44,814 bases of DNA from Cryomorphaceae bacterium (GTDB taxonomy: Bacteria > Bacteroidota > Bacteroidia > Flavobacteriales_D > Sanyastnellaceae), in contig WGNM01000028.1 in NCBI GenBank assembly GCA_016124575.1, forward strand, positions 1 to 44,814, in the 5' to 3' direction. Both the position numbers and the translations under genes were made by a program. Below are positions 22,563 to 31,988 of the stretch, piece by piece. The notes below the pieces were generated by a model. It worked only from the letters and a program-made list of their open reading frames with translations, made no database searches and was not told where the DNA came from. Position 1 is the stretch's first letter, and each line of letters begins with the position of its first letter.

Positions 22563-25009
22563 TTGAACACTTTTCCCAGCGATAAAAAAGTCAGTGGGAT
22601 GGTGTCAACTTCTGTATCGGGATAAAAGCTCAAGGTACGCGATTCTCTTGGTAACATTGTGATGTAGTTGTCTGAAAAAGAGCCGTCTACAGTTGTGGAA
22701 ATCCGCAAATCTCGGGTCAGTCCCCACGCCGTAATGGTTATGTCAAAACGACCTTCCACAGCTACAATTGTATAATCTGGATCAATTACTTCACCATAGT
22801 TTTTGGGATTTAGTACCACGCGGTCTGTGTACGTCTTGCCATTGCATTCCCATGTTATTCGTAGCACTGATCCAACTGGTTTTGGAAACGAAATTGTGCT
22901 GGTACCTTCTGCTAAATCGGTTTCTTCGACTTCAATAATAACAAGTTTCCAGCCACTCATATCGATGTCTTCGATTTTGAGTTTGCACGCATTTTTCTGT
23001 CCTGTTTGATTCGACAAATGCACCACCAAACTGTCTCCAATTTCTGTCCATACAGCTATCGGGGCATACGCATTTACCAATCCGCGATGAAGTGCTTTCT
23101 CACGATTGTAATAGTCAACAGCACTCCAACTGGCCGCCGGCCAACAGTCGTTAAATTGCCAAAACAATGTTCCCATGCAATACGGCTCGTTTTGGCGGTG
23201 CGCTCTGATACCAGTTACAATGCCATCACGTTGCACGAGCTGACTTAAATACAACCAATGGTTGAAGTCGGAAACATCGGGGTATTCACGTCGCATGTAG
23301 GTGCTAACAATGCGAAATCCACGTGGATGTTTTTCGTGGTTTTTAAAGCCTACATGTGTGCTGTCCCAGTCGCTGGGTTTGGCAAACATCTTCATGGTTG
23401 ATGGATCGGGAAACGATTGAAAACCGAATTCACTCATGAATCGCGGAACACGTGTAGTGAGCGAATCGAAGGCATAACCGTCGTGCCAAATGCCCCAGTC
23501 GTGGGCGTCGCCGCGCAACTTAAAACGCTGGTCTCCACGTCCAAGCAGCGGTGATGATTCCCAATAAGCAGCATCGTCGTTGCCTGCCACAATAGATGGA
23601 AGTAGTTTTTTAAATAGCTTGTTGTAGCTGTCTTCAATGGCTTTCTCTTCTTTTTTGCTGAGTCCGCTTTTCCACCCCCAGCGTTCCCACCCTTCAGAAG
23701 ATTCGTTGTTGCCGCACCACAAGCCGATGCATGCATGTTTCGATAACCGCGCTACTTGCTCTTCGGCTTCAATTTTCACGTTTGCTAAAAAACCGACATC
23801 ACCAGGGTACATGGCGCAAGCGAACATGAAATCTTGCCATATCAACAGTCCAAGTGAGTCGCAACGTTCATAAAAGCGGTCGGTTTCGTATTTTCCACCT
23901 CCCCATATGCGCAGCATGTTGATGTTGACGTCGGCGGCTTTTTGCAGCAAAGCGAGCTCTTTATTTGGGTCTACATGATAAATCAACTCTTGCGGTATAT
24001 AGTCGGCACCGCGCATAAACAGGTCTTTTCCATTCACCCGAAATCCAAATCGCTGTCCGCTTGCGTCATCATCATTTATAAATTCAACGGTACGAATGCC
24101 CAGTTTCTGACTCTTGAGCCATTTGTCTCTACCGTTGTTCAACTTAAACTGCACATCATACAAAAAGGCCTCTCCGCTACCATTTGGCCACCATAGCTGT
24201 GGATTGGGAATGGTGATATCTGCATTTATAATTTGTGTTCCTGTGCTCAACTTCACGGCATTCCCGAGGCTAATAACTTGTCCGTTGCCATTTATAGCCA
24301 CCGACCAACTGCCATCTACACCCGCATCGTTGATCACCACTGCTGTCATTTTCAGTTTTGCACTGTCTCCAATCGCCAGTGTCTCAATGGTTAAGTTCTC
24401 AATCCGCGAGTCGTTCCAAGGGTGTATTTCTACGTCTTGTCCGAGTCCCATGGTGGTGATTTTTGGTCCCCAGTCCCACCCGTATTGATATTGAGGTTTT
24501 CGCGCTACAGCGCGGATGGCTTCGCCGGGAAGTGGGTGTTTTTGGGAAAGTAGTAGCTCGTTACCGGTTCGCAGCGGACTTTTGAAAACGATTTCAATTT
24601 CGTTACCAGTGGTTTCAAGCAGGGCTTTGACATCCGCACGGTATGTGCGAAAATAATTATCTGTAGAAAGAATCAATGTGCCATTGAAATAGATGTCGGC
24701 AAAAGTATCGACCTCTCTGAAAACCAGGTCTATGTGATCTTTTTGTGCATCGATGGCGGAAATTTGAAACTTCTCACAGCGGTATTTCCAATCTTTGTTT
24801 GCGACCCATTGGCAGCGTTCTTCATTGTCACCAAAGTATGGATTCGCAATCATACCGTACTTCTCGAGGTCAGCCTGCACAGTGGTTATTTGTCCGATTT
24901 GATGCCACTGTTCATTCTGCGTGTCAGACAATTGCCAGTCGACATTCAGTTTGAATTGAGCAGCAGAAACGAGTGGGAGAAGGAAACAGAGTAGGAAAAG
25001 TTGTCTCAC
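22559..25009 (-). CDS. GH2 family beta-mannosidase
   Basis: 816 aa with signal peptide (1-17), so it is exported, probably periplasmic. Removes terminal beta-mannose residues from oligosaccharides. The order is the sugar-binding jelly roll (about 20-200, PQYQYGWDWGPKI near 172), immunoglobulin-like domain (205-300), TIM barrel (about 310-600). The acid/base is E436 in WCGNNESSEGW and the nucleophile is E527 in FMSEFGFQSFP; both are intact. A C-terminal beta domain closes the protein. It is the last gene of a tightly spaced same-strand cluster with aroE, DUF368 and others (8 bp after aroE). It is an unusual companion for central-metabolism genes and no SusCD pair is nearby. Confidence 0.93.
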   Translation of the reverse strand: MRQLFLLCFLLPLVSAAQFKLNVDWQLSDTQNEQWHQIGQITTVQADLEKYGMIANPYFGDNEERCQWVANKDWKYRCEKFQISAIDAQKDHIDLVFREVDTFADIYFNGTLILSTDNYFRTYRADVKALLETTGNEIEIVFKSPLRTGNELLLSQKHPLPGEAIRAVARKPQYQYGWDWGPKITTMGLGQDVEIHPWNDSRIENLTIETLAIGDSAKLKMTAVVINDAGVDGSWSVAINGNGQVISLGNAVKLSTGTQIINADITIPNPQLWWPNGSGEAFLYDVQFKLNNGRDKWLKSQKLGIRTVEFINDDDASGQRFGFRVNGKDLFMRGADYIPQELIYHVDPNKELALLQKAADVNINMLRIWGGGKYETDRFYERCDSLGLLIWQDFMFACAMYPGDVGFLANVKIEAEEQVARLSKHACIGLWCGNNESSEGWERWGWKSGLSKKEEKAIEDSYNKLFKKLLPSIVAGNDDAAYWESSPLLGRGDQRFKLRGDAHDWGIWHDGYAFDSLTTRVPRFMSEFGFQSFPDPSTMKMFAKPSDWDSTHVGFKNHEKHPRGFRIVSTYMRREYPDVSDFNHWLYLSQLVQRDGIVTGIRAHRQNEPYCMGTLFWQFNDCWPAASWSAVDYYNREKALHRGLVNAYAPIAVWTEIGDSLVVHLSNQTGQKNACKLKIEDIDMSGWKLVIIEVEETDLAEGTSTISFPKPVGSVLRITWECNGKTYTDRVVLNPKNYGEVIDPDYTIVAVEGRFDITITAWGLTRDLRISTTVDGSFSDNYITMLPRESRTLSFYPDTEVDTIPLTFLSLGKVFN

Positions 25010-25017
25010 AGTTTAAT

Positions 25018-25743
25018 TTATTCGTTCCAAAAGTTCCAAGCGCGGTCTGCCTGAAACCGAAGCATATCTGTACCATTCAAGATCAAGGCGCCTCGCTCGG
25101 CGGATGCCTGCAACAATTTAGTCATCTCCGGATTATAAATCAAATCGATCACGAAATGATCTTTGCCAATTGTCTCGAGAGGTATTTGTGGCATCTCGTC
25201 GACCTGCGGAAATGTGCCCACAGGTGTGCAGTTTACAATCAATTTGCACGTTGCAACAAGCTGTGGTGATAGCATTTCATAAGTCAAAACGCCGTTGGTT
25301 CTCGAAACCATGGCGCAAGAAATGCCCAAATCTTTAAGCACATAGCGCACGGCTTTGGCTGCTCCACCTGTGCCTAGAATCAAGGCGCGGTCGTGTTGGG
25401 GTTCAAGAAACGGACGAATGCTCAGTTTGAATCCGGCAGCGTCGGTATTGTGTCCAATTATTTTATTGTCTTTCAGCAATAAACAATTCACAGCACCAAT
25501 GGCTGTTGCTTCATCGGTAAGAGATGTGCAGAACGGAATAACGGCTTCTTTGTATGGGATGGTGACATTCAAACCGACCAAATCGTCGTGTTTTGCCAAA
25601 AGTTCAGGCAAAGCTTCGATGTTGGGCAGCTCAAACAATGCGTAGGTATGGTCGTCGAGATTCTCTCTTCTGAATTTTTCGTTGAAGTATTTCGCCGAAA
25701 ATGAATGTCCGAGCGTTTTGCCTATCAATCCAAAACGCCTCAT
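25018..25743 (-). CDS. aroE: Shikimate dehydrogenase
   Basis: 241 aa. NADPH-dependent reduction of 3-dehydroshikimate in chorismate and aromatic amino-acid synthesis. The N-terminal substrate site has GKTLGHSFSAKYFN and VGLNVTIPYKEAV (catalytic K65) with D101 in GHNTDAAGF; the NADP-binding loop is ILGTGGAAKAVRYVL. The C-terminal NGTDMLRFQADRAWNFW (Gln binding shikimate) is present. It is slightly short for the family (usually 270 or so) but has all the key residues. It overlaps the DUF368 gene upstream by 4 bp. Confidence 0.95.
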   Translation of the reverse strand: MRRFGLIGKTLGHSFSAKYFNEKFRRENLDDHTYALFELPNIEALPELLAKHDDLVGLNVTIPYKEAVIPFCTSLTDEATAIGAVNCLLLKDNKIIGHNTDAAGFKLSIRPFLEPQHDRALILGTGGAAKAVRYVLKDLGISCAMVSRTNGVLTYEMLSPQLVATCKLIVNCTPVGTFPQVDEMPQIPLETIGKDHFVIDLIYNPEMTKLLQASAERGALILNGTDMLRFQADRAWNFWNE

Positions 25744-26660
25744 GCTTTTTTACCAAATCGTTCAAGGACAAAGATCACCGCCAAGCCAAAAAGGGCAAAG
25801 GCAACAGCAGGAAGGAGGAGCTGATCACCAGGGAATTCAGAGGGCAAAACGTTGTGAAGCATGTGTACTTCTTTGCCATCGCTGTGTGTGTAGAGCAATT
25901 CTCCAGATTTTTTCCATGGCCACAGTTTTGGGAGTGAGCCAAGCAGAAAGCCGGCCAACAGACTGATGGTAATGTTTCGATGGTGCTTGAACAGCCAGTT
26001 CAAAAGCTTCGAAAAAGAGAGAATGCCGACAAGGCAGCCAGCAGCAAAAACGCCAATGATGCCGAGTTCAAATTCTTTTATCGCATTGATAATTGTGGCG
26101 TAAGCACCGAGAAGTAGCAAGATAAAACTGCCAGAGATTCCGGGCAATATCATCGCGCAAATTGCTATCATACCACAAAAGAAGTAAAACAAGTAGCCTG
26201 TTCCGCCAGCTACTGGCGGCAGTGTGGTGATGATAAATGCTACTATTGCTCCGATGATGAACCCAATAATACTCAGGATCGACCATTTGCTCACCTGTTT
26301 TCCTACCAAAAAGATGGATGCGAAAACGAGACCGAAGAAGAACGACCACAATTGTATGGGCTTGTTTTCAAGCAACCAACTGATGAGGTGAGCCAAGCTC
26401 AAGATGGCAATGGCAATGCCAGCTAGGAGAGCTAAAATGAAGTTGCCATTGAGTTTTTGCCAAGCAGCTTTTACGCCTTCTTTGCGCAGCACACGCAGCA
26501 AATCGAAATTGACATTGGCTATCGTTTCAAGCAACTCTTCGTAAATGCCCGTAATGAAAGCGATGGTTCCGCCTGATACACCAGGTATTACATCGGCAGC
26601 ACCCATGGCAATGCCTTTCAGGGTGATGAGCAGATAGGAAGGTAACGATCTTTGCGGCAT
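25740..26660 (-). CDS. DUF368 membrane protein (undecaprenyl-phosphate translocase family)
   Basis: 306 aa with about eight hydrophobic helices. The family hallmark GIAMGAADVIPGVSGGTIAFITGIYEELL opens the protein, and an inverted copy of the motif (ILPGISGSFILLLLGAYATI) occurs in the second half, giving an internal pseudo-symmetry. DUF368 proteins (PopT type) have been identified as translocases that recycle undecaprenyl phosphate, the lipid carrier of peptidoglycan and surface glycans, across the inner membrane. In this cluster it would serve envelope synthesis. It lies 2 bp downstream of the rhodanese gene and overlaps aroE. Confidence 0.9.
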   Translation of the reverse strand: MPQRSLPSYLLITLKGIAMGAADVIPGVSGGTIAFITGIYEELLETIANVNFDLLRVLRKEGVKAAWQKLNGNFILALLAGIAIAILSLAHLISWLLENKPIQLWSFFFGLVFASIFLVGKQVSKWSILSIIGFIIGAIVAFIITTLPPVAGGTGYLFYFFCGMIAICAMILPGISGSFILLLLGAYATIINAIKEFELGIIGVFAAGCLVGILSFSKLLNWLFKHHRNITISLLAGFLLGSLPKLWPWKKSGELLYTHSDGKEVHMLHNVLPSEFPGDQLLLPAVAFALFGLAVIFVLERFGKKA

Positions 26661-26662
26661 GA

Positions 26663-26977
26663 CTAAACGTCGAGAGAAGGGTCAATTTCTCTGGCCCAGG
26701 CCATGATGCCTCCCGTTAAGTTGTGCAAATTGGTTAAGCCAGCGTTGTTTTGCAACGCATTGACAACGGCGGCAGAGCGAGCTCCTGAGCGGCAATGTAT
26801 GACAACAGGGACATCGGTGCGAATACGGTCAATGTTCGACATGATATCGCCCATTGGGATGTGCTCACCACCAAATGTGGCAGCGTCTACTTCGTGCTGT
26901 TCTCTAACGTCGATTAGTTGATGCGGTGTGTTGTTGTCACGCATCGCTTTCAATTGGCTTACGCTGATTTCGTTCAT
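26663..26977 (-). CDS. Single-domain rhodanese-like protein
   Basis: 104 aa, one rhodanese domain. The active-site loop is CRSGAR (in VIHCRSGARSAAVVNAL), with Cys as the sulfur-carrying residue. Family members transfer sulfane sulfur or act as thiol sensors. It has no signal peptide, so it is cytoplasmic. It overlaps the phosphosulfolactate synthase gene by 4 bp, so a role in supplying or handling sulfur for sulfonate synthesis is an attractive but unproven inference. Confidence 0.92.
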   Translation of the reverse strand: MNEISVSQLKAMRDNNTPHQLIDVREQHEVDAATFGGEHIPMGDIMSNIDRIRTDVPVVIHCRSGARSAAVVNALQNNAGLTNLHNLTGGIMAWAREIDPSLDV

Positions 26978-27792
26978 TTTGAGTCAGACTTTTTAGAAGT
27001 ATTGTTTACAAGTCGCACATCAGCGCTAATGTTTTCAGGAAGGAAGTCGAAGAAGGTGTCGCCTCGAAGTCCGATACGTAAACACTCCAAAGGAATTACA
27101 TCGTCGGGCGCGATATTCCCTAAACTAACATTCGGCCCCATGTATTTGATGAACCATACCTGCTGATCTTTCTTTGGAGCTTCCCACAAAATGTCTTCAC
27201 CCTTTACTTTCGAAAGAATCTTGTTGATCAGAATAACGTGTGCTGATCCGTTCGGACGATAGATACCAACGGTGCCGCTTTCACGTGCTTCAGCAATTAC
27301 TTTCCAGCTTCCAGCAGAAAGCTCATTGCTCATCATTTTAATCCATTTACTCGGACTGATGAGGATACCAGCTTCTTTTGAACCCACTTCAGAAAGTACT
27401 GTGTAGTTTTTGCTCAAACGCTGAATCATTTCACACTTGATATCGTGAGGAATCACCATTGAGCCATCAGAAACTTCCAAGCAGGTGATGCCAAGTTTGT
27501 CGATGAATTTCAGGTAGTCTTCGAGCATTCCGCGGACGTAAAACGCTTCAAACAAAGTGCCTCCGCAGTAAACTTTCATGCCCGCATCCTGATAGAGTTT
27601 TACTTTTTGATGCAGGTTTTTGCTGACGATTGAGGTTCCAAATCCCAGTTTCAGCAAATCTATATAATCAGATGAACGTTCAATCATGTCTTCAGCTTCG
27701 CGAATGCTCAGCCCTTTGTCCATAATCATATTCACACCGGATTGTCTCGGTTTTACTCCGCGCTCTGGCAGATAAGGTAAGTCGAAATTCAT
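26974..27792 (-). CDS. Phosphosulfolactate synthase (ComA family)
   Basis: 272 aa, cytosolic TIM barrel. The archetype adds sulfite to phosphoenolpyruvate to make (2R)-3-phosphosulfolactate, the first step of coenzyme M synthesis in archaea. Family blocks are YIDLLKLGFGTSIV, VYCGGTLFEAFYVRG, CLEVSDGSMVIPHDIK, VLSEVGSKEAG, WKVIAEARESGTVGIY and the C-terminal ECLRIGLRGDTF. In Bacteroidota, where coenzyme M is not expected, the product could lead to sulfolactate or cysteate and so to sulfonolipids; that is inference. No other gene of such a pathway is in the window. It follows the TPR gene by 2 bp. Confidence 0.9.
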   Translation of the reverse strand: MNFDLPYLPERGVKPRQSGVNMIMDKGLSIREAEDMIERSSDYIDLLKLGFGTSIVSKNLHQKVKLYQDAGMKVYCGGTLFEAFYVRGMLEDYLKFIDKLGITCLEVSDGSMVIPHDIKCEMIQRLSKNYTVLSEVGSKEAGILISPSKWIKMMSNELSAGSWKVIAEARESGTVGIYRPNGSAHVILINKILSKVKGEDILWEAPKKDQQVWFIKYMGPNVSLGNIAPDDVIPLECLRIGLRGDTFFDFLPENISADVRLVNNTSKKSDSK

Positions 27793-27794
27793 TT

Positions 27795-29207
27795 TTAAGG
27801 CTTGTAAGTGTCCAGCAGTTGAATGATCGTAGGATCTTCAAAAAGTTCTGGTGAATAATCTAGCAAAGATTGGGATTTTTCGAAATCTAGCGCAAGCAAG
27901 CCTTCAAATAGTACGTATGATTCTTTTTTTTGACCGAGAAGAAAACGATACGCCACTTCACGATACTTCAGTTCTGTGGTCTCTTTTACATAAAGAATTC
28001 CACGCATGATTGCTTCTGTAGCTCCAGTGAAGTCTAGCTGTCGAGCGAAATTGTCAGAATAATCAAGCCACAACTCTTCGTTTTCGGCATCTAAGTGGAT
28101 GGCGCTTTCATACACGGCATCCGCTTCTTTGAACAACTCCATTTTTTTCAATGAAGCAGCCATGAGTACCATGATATCGGTGTTGTCGGGTTCTAGTCGC
28201 AAGGCTTGTTCAAAATAACGCAAGCCAGTTCCGTAATTTTCTTTCAAATCAGCCACTACTCCAAGGCCAACATAGGCATCGCAAAACTGGTCGTCGAGTT
28301 CCAACGCCCGTTTGTAATGCATCTCAGCCTCATCGAACTTGTCTAACCGTTCATAGCACTCACCTATATAACAGTTCACTGCTGCCTGAGGAGGCTCGTA
28401 TTGCAGTATTTCAAAGTAAGAGCTAATGGCTTTTTCGTACGACTCTTGTTTGACATACGCACTGGCCAAATTCAAAATAGCAGGAGTGAATTCGTCTTCA
28501 ATGGCCAAACAAAAGCTATAAGCGTCAATGGCATCTTCAACAGATTCCATTTTGAGGTATACATTCCCCAAGTTGTACCAAGCGGTAAAAGAGTAGGGGT
28601 CTTCGTCGATAAACGCTTTGAAAAAAGCGACACTCTCGTCAAGGCGGTTCGACATATCGAAACAGTATGCCAACTCATGCAACGCTGTTTCATTTTCTTT
28701 GTTAACCCGCAGTGCTTCTTGCAATGTTTCAATTGCTTTGTCCCACCTGTCGAGGTTCTCAAACTCCAGAGCAAGCTCTAGATATATATCGTCTCGAAAG
28801 TCAAGATCAGTCAGTTGCAGCGCCTTTTCAAGGTAGAAAATTGCTTTTTTGTGTTCACGAAGCTGCGAGTGAATAGAAGCCAAAGTCAACAAGATTTCTT
28901 CGTTGTTGGGTTCGAAATTCAGCAGACTTGTAAGCTTCGGAATAGCTTTGCTTAACTTCCCAGTGCTTGCCAACAATTGTGATTCTCGCACCATGAGCGT
29001 TGTGCTCTCCGGATAAAGCTCTTTGGCGTAAGCCAAAAGTTTTTCGGCCTGTTTCAGTTTGCTATTCTCGAGATAATACTCAAGCATGCTCTCAAACTGA
29101 TCGAGATCGAAAAAATAGGATTCGTTTCGCGCCACCATGTCCTCATAACGATTTATGAGATTCTGTCGCTCCCCCTCATCCTGCTGGTTCCATTCTTCTT
29201 CGCTCAT
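27795..29207 (-). CDS. TPR repeat protein
   Basis: 470 aa, cytoplasmic, no signal peptide. It consists almost entirely of about 11 tetratricopeptide repeats from residue 50 on (e.g. LTLASIHSQLREHKKAIFYLEKALQL, AWYNLGNVYLKMESVEDAIDAYSFCLAI, CDAYVGLGVVADLKENYGTGLRYFEQAL). It is a protein-interaction scaffold of unknown partner. It is the first gene of the six-gene - strand cluster, 2 bp before the phosphosulfolactate synthase. No enzymatic domain is visible. Confidence 0.9.
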   Translation of the reverse strand: MSEEEWNQQDEGERQNLINRYEDMVARNESYFFDLDQFESMLEYYLENSKLKQAEKLLAYAKELYPESTTLMVRESQLLASTGKLSKAIPKLTSLLNFEPNNEEILLTLASIHSQLREHKKAIFYLEKALQLTDLDFRDDIYLELALEFENLDRWDKAIETLQEALRVNKENETALHELAYCFDMSNRLDESVAFFKAFIDEDPYSFTAWYNLGNVYLKMESVEDAIDAYSFCLAIEDEFTPAILNLASAYVKQESYEKAISSYFEILQYEPPQAAVNCYIGECYERLDKFDEAEMHYKRALELDDQFCDAYVGLGVVADLKENYGTGLRYFEQALRLEPDNTDIMVLMAASLKKMELFKEADAVYESAIHLDAENEELWLDYSDNFARQLDFTGATEAIMRGILYVKETTELKYREVAYRFLLGQKKESYVLFEGLLALDFEKSQSLLDYSPELFEDPTIIQLLDTYKP

Positions 29208-29354
29208 TTAAAATCTGTTCAGGTGTTGCCTAAAGCTAGGTATTCTTTGAACGCAAGTTCCGACAATTAAGTCTTTCTTTTTCACAGAAAATGATTTGAT
29301 CACATCTGCGTCAGCCGTTCATTTGAATAACTTATTCACAATTCACTTGCCAAG

Positions 29355-31838
29355 CTACCATTTAATAAAGGAAAGCGACTCCCGTCTGCCGTTCCGGCTC
29401 ACAAGCATGACATATTTGCCGGAATTGAGCATCGATACGTTTATTGGTCTGTTGGCTGTCACATTTCCAACAGCAAGTACTTTTTGTCCGCTCATGCTAT
29501 AAACTTCAATATCGCACTGCTCAATTCCTGAAATATGAAGTCTGTCGTTTACCGGATTAGGGTAAATGGTCAAGCGATTTTTTTTCGGATTATCGACATA
29601 AATACCGGAATCCTCAGGCCATGTAAAGATAGAATCGGTTGGAAAACTCCAGATGCTGCGAGCAAAAGTGCCTGCCACCAAGCGGTGGTTTGTGGTGTCT
29701 ACTTCAAGGTCGAAGACAGGTATTCGCGGCATGTTGTTGCCAATCCGTTCCCAGTTTTCACCACCATTAATGGTGTGATACACACCGAAATCAGTAGCGA
29801 TAAAGAAGATGGTGTCGTTTAAAACTTCCACGTGGTTGATGGGCTGTTCAGGAAGATCTCCGGTAACATCAATCCAGGTGGTTCCGCCATTTGTAGAAAG
29901 GTGGAGGTGGGCTGTGTTGTCGTTGTCTTTATAACCGCTGTGCGACACCCAAACATGCTGCGGACTATCTTTACTGGTATTGATGCTCGTGACGTACCGG
30001 TCGGGTAATCCGCTGGTGATGTTGATCCAAACACCACCAGCATTGCCACGCCAAACATTTCCATCTGTGGTTCCAGCATAAAAGGTCTGTCCGCTATATT
30101 TATCAATTTCAACCGCGCTGATGTTGTGAAAAGTACTTCCATAAATATTCCCGTCGGTAAGGTCAAAACTGATGGGTTCCCAAAAACCAAACGGGGCATC
30201 GCTCATGTGGTAAACACGATAGGTTCCGGTAATGAATTCGGCGTTGTCGAAGTTGCTCATGACATACGGCATGCTCCAGTTGCGTCGGTCGTCTTCCTCG
30301 ATGCCGAAGGTGAACTGGTCAACAAAGCCATTGTAAGAATAAACGATGTTGCCATATTGAGTTTCCATATAAAAGAGCTCTGAGTCAAAAGGGTCGTAAA
30401 TGCACTGGAAACCGTCACCGCCGTAGTCTCTCGACCAATCATCGAGGTTGGTATGGTTTCCAGTGGTGGTTCCATTGTCTTGTGCACCACCAGTATAAAC
30501 CTCACTTTGAAAAGGATCGATTGCAACCTTGTAGAACTGTGTATTTGGTATGTCGTCGATATCGTCCCAACTGGCGAAATGGTTCTCTGTGCGATACAAT
30601 CCACCATCGGTGGCCAGAAGGATATTGCCAGAAGGAGCGTACACCATGTCGTGCTTATCGGCATGCACCTCGTAAAAATACCACGGCGGCACTGTCATCT
30701 CCCATGTTTGTCCGTTGTCGAAACTGGTCCACATATCAACACCCAAAATGGATACTTCATTGTCGTCAAAGGGGTTGACACAAACCTTTCCGAAATACCA
30801 ACCAAAACCACCTAAAATGCCTTCTAAATCAAACGGGTTGGCGATAATGTTTGTCCATGTATCACCGGCATCGTCGGTCCGGTACAAACCTTCTACTTCA
30901 AACGATTCACCTACAACGATGGCCCACAGGCGGTTTGGGTTTGTGGCCGACATTTCTAAGCCAATTCGCGACTGCGGTGTCTCTGGAAGTCCGCCAGTTA
31001 GCATTTCCCAATTCTCTCCACCATCAATCGTTTTGAATACACGTGCAAAATCACCTGTTACGAGTGATTCTTGGTTGTTACGGATCCTGTTCCACCCAGC
31101 AGCGTAAACGATGTCGGGGTTTTCAGGGTTGATGCGAAGGTCGGTGATTCCGGCTTCATCCGACAAGAAAAGTACCTGTTCCCAGGTATCTCCACCGTCT
31201 GTTGTTTTGTATAATCCTCGGTCGTTGTTGCGCTCAAATGGAAGCCCCATCATGCCGACATATACGATGTCGGGGTTGCTAGGGTGGACAACGATCTTGC
31301 TTACGATAGACCCTTCAGAAAGACCAATATTCGTCCATGTTTCACCCCCATCGGTGCTTTTATAAACCCCATTTCCAGGGTGAGGCGTGCCCGAAATATT
31401 TGGGTCTCCTGTGCCAACGTACAAGACATTGGCGTTTGATGGTGCGAAAACTATGTCGGCAATGGCTAAATGCTCAAAACTATCTGCGATAGGAATCCAG
31501 TTTTGTCCGTTATCGTCACTTTTAAAAATCCCACCACTGGAAGCGCCGACAAAAATCACCTCTTCATTGTCTGGATGCAAGGTGATGACATTGAGACGTC
31601 CGCCAATATTTGTCGGCCCATCCAATCGCCAAGGCGTATCGTTCGAACGGTTGTTTTGTTCGGCAGCTAGTTGTTCTTGGAGGGCAGACATGATGCGGAC
31701 ATCCGGTGATAAGTCAGGCCATGATCGTTGCACCCACAAGTTGTCAGCCGGCTCCATTTTTCGATGAAAAGCAGATTGTTCAACATCCGCGGTGCACCCG
31801 CAGAAAAAGAGAATAAAGGGCAGAATTGAATAACGCAT
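29355..31838 (-). CDS. BNR/sortilin-like beta-propeller protein with T9SS type A sorting domain
   Basis: 827 aa from ATG 31838 (MRYSILPFILFFCGC); an upstream in-frame start at 31874 would spoil the signal peptide. Many Asp-box repeats of the type S-x-D-G-G-x-T-W (e.g. STDGGETW, TTDGGDTW, STNGGTTW) and W-N-I segments form a VPS10/sortilin-like propeller (about 60-740), followed by a T9SS C-terminal domain (ITIYPNPVNDRL ... MLNSGKYVMLVSRNGRRESLSFIKW). The signal peptide ends in FFCGC, which also resembles a lipobox. It is predicted to be secreted or anchored at the surface; the substrate is unknown. Confidence 0.9.
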   Translation of the reverse strand: MRYSILPFILFFCGCTADVEQSAFHRKMEPADNLWVQRSWPDLSPDVRIMSALQEQLAAEQNNRSNDTPWRLDGPTNIGGRLNVITLHPDNEEVIFVGASSGGIFKSDDNGQNWIPIADSFEHLAIADIVFAPSNANVLYVGTGDPNISGTPHPGNGVYKSTDGGETWTNIGLSEGSIVSKIVVHPSNPDIVYVGMMGLPFERNNDRGLYKTTDGGDTWEQVLFLSDEAGITDLRINPENPDIVYAAGWNRIRNNQESLVTGDFARVFKTIDGGENWEMLTGGLPETPQSRIGLEMSATNPNRLWAIVVGESFEVEGLYRTDDAGDTWTNIIANPFDLEGILGGFGWYFGKVCVNPFDDNEVSILGVDMWTSFDNGQTWEMTVPPWYFYEVHADKHDMVYAPSGNILLATDGGLYRTENHFASWDDIDDIPNTQFYKVAIDPFQSEVYTGGAQDNGTTTGNHTNLDDWSRDYGGDGFQCIYDPFDSELFYMETQYGNIVYSYNGFVDQFTFGIEEDDRRNWSMPYVMSNFDNAEFITGTYRVYHMSDAPFGFWEPISFDLTDGNIYGSTFHNISAVEIDKYSGQTFYAGTTDGNVWRGNAGGVWINITSGLPDRYVTSINTSKDSPQHVWVSHSGYKDNDNTAHLHLSTNGGTTWIDVTGDLPEQPINHVEVLNDTIFFIATDFGVYHTINGGENWERIGNNMPRIPVFDLEVDTTNHRLVAGTFARSIWSFPTDSIFTWPEDSGIYVDNPKKNRLTIYPNPVNDRLHISGIEQCDIEVYSMSGQKVLAVGNVTANRPINVSMLNSGKYVMLVSRNGRRESLSFIKW

Positions 31839-31950
31839 GAGGCAATTTAGTAATTCAATATGAGCATTCAGCACAAGTTGAATCCCAAATTGGTGAAAAA
31901 AATGTGGATGCTTGGTGTCTTAAAAATGCGTCGTAGGTTCATGATATCAG

Positions 31951-31958
31951 TACTTTTG
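31951..31958 (+). promoter_or_regulatory. -7 box of the glmM operon
   Basis: TACTTTTG at 31951-31958 matches TAnnTTTG, 30 bp before the glmM ATG. No TTG -33 element is at 17-23 bp. Confidence 0.4.
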
Positions 31959-31988
31959 TCGACATAGGATAAAGAAACACAGCACAGC

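Noticed and set aside
29324-29338. Palindrome TGAATAA-C-TTATTCA after the sortilin-like gene, considered as a terminator
   Set aside because: Only a 7-bp AT-rich stem and no T tract; too weak to call.
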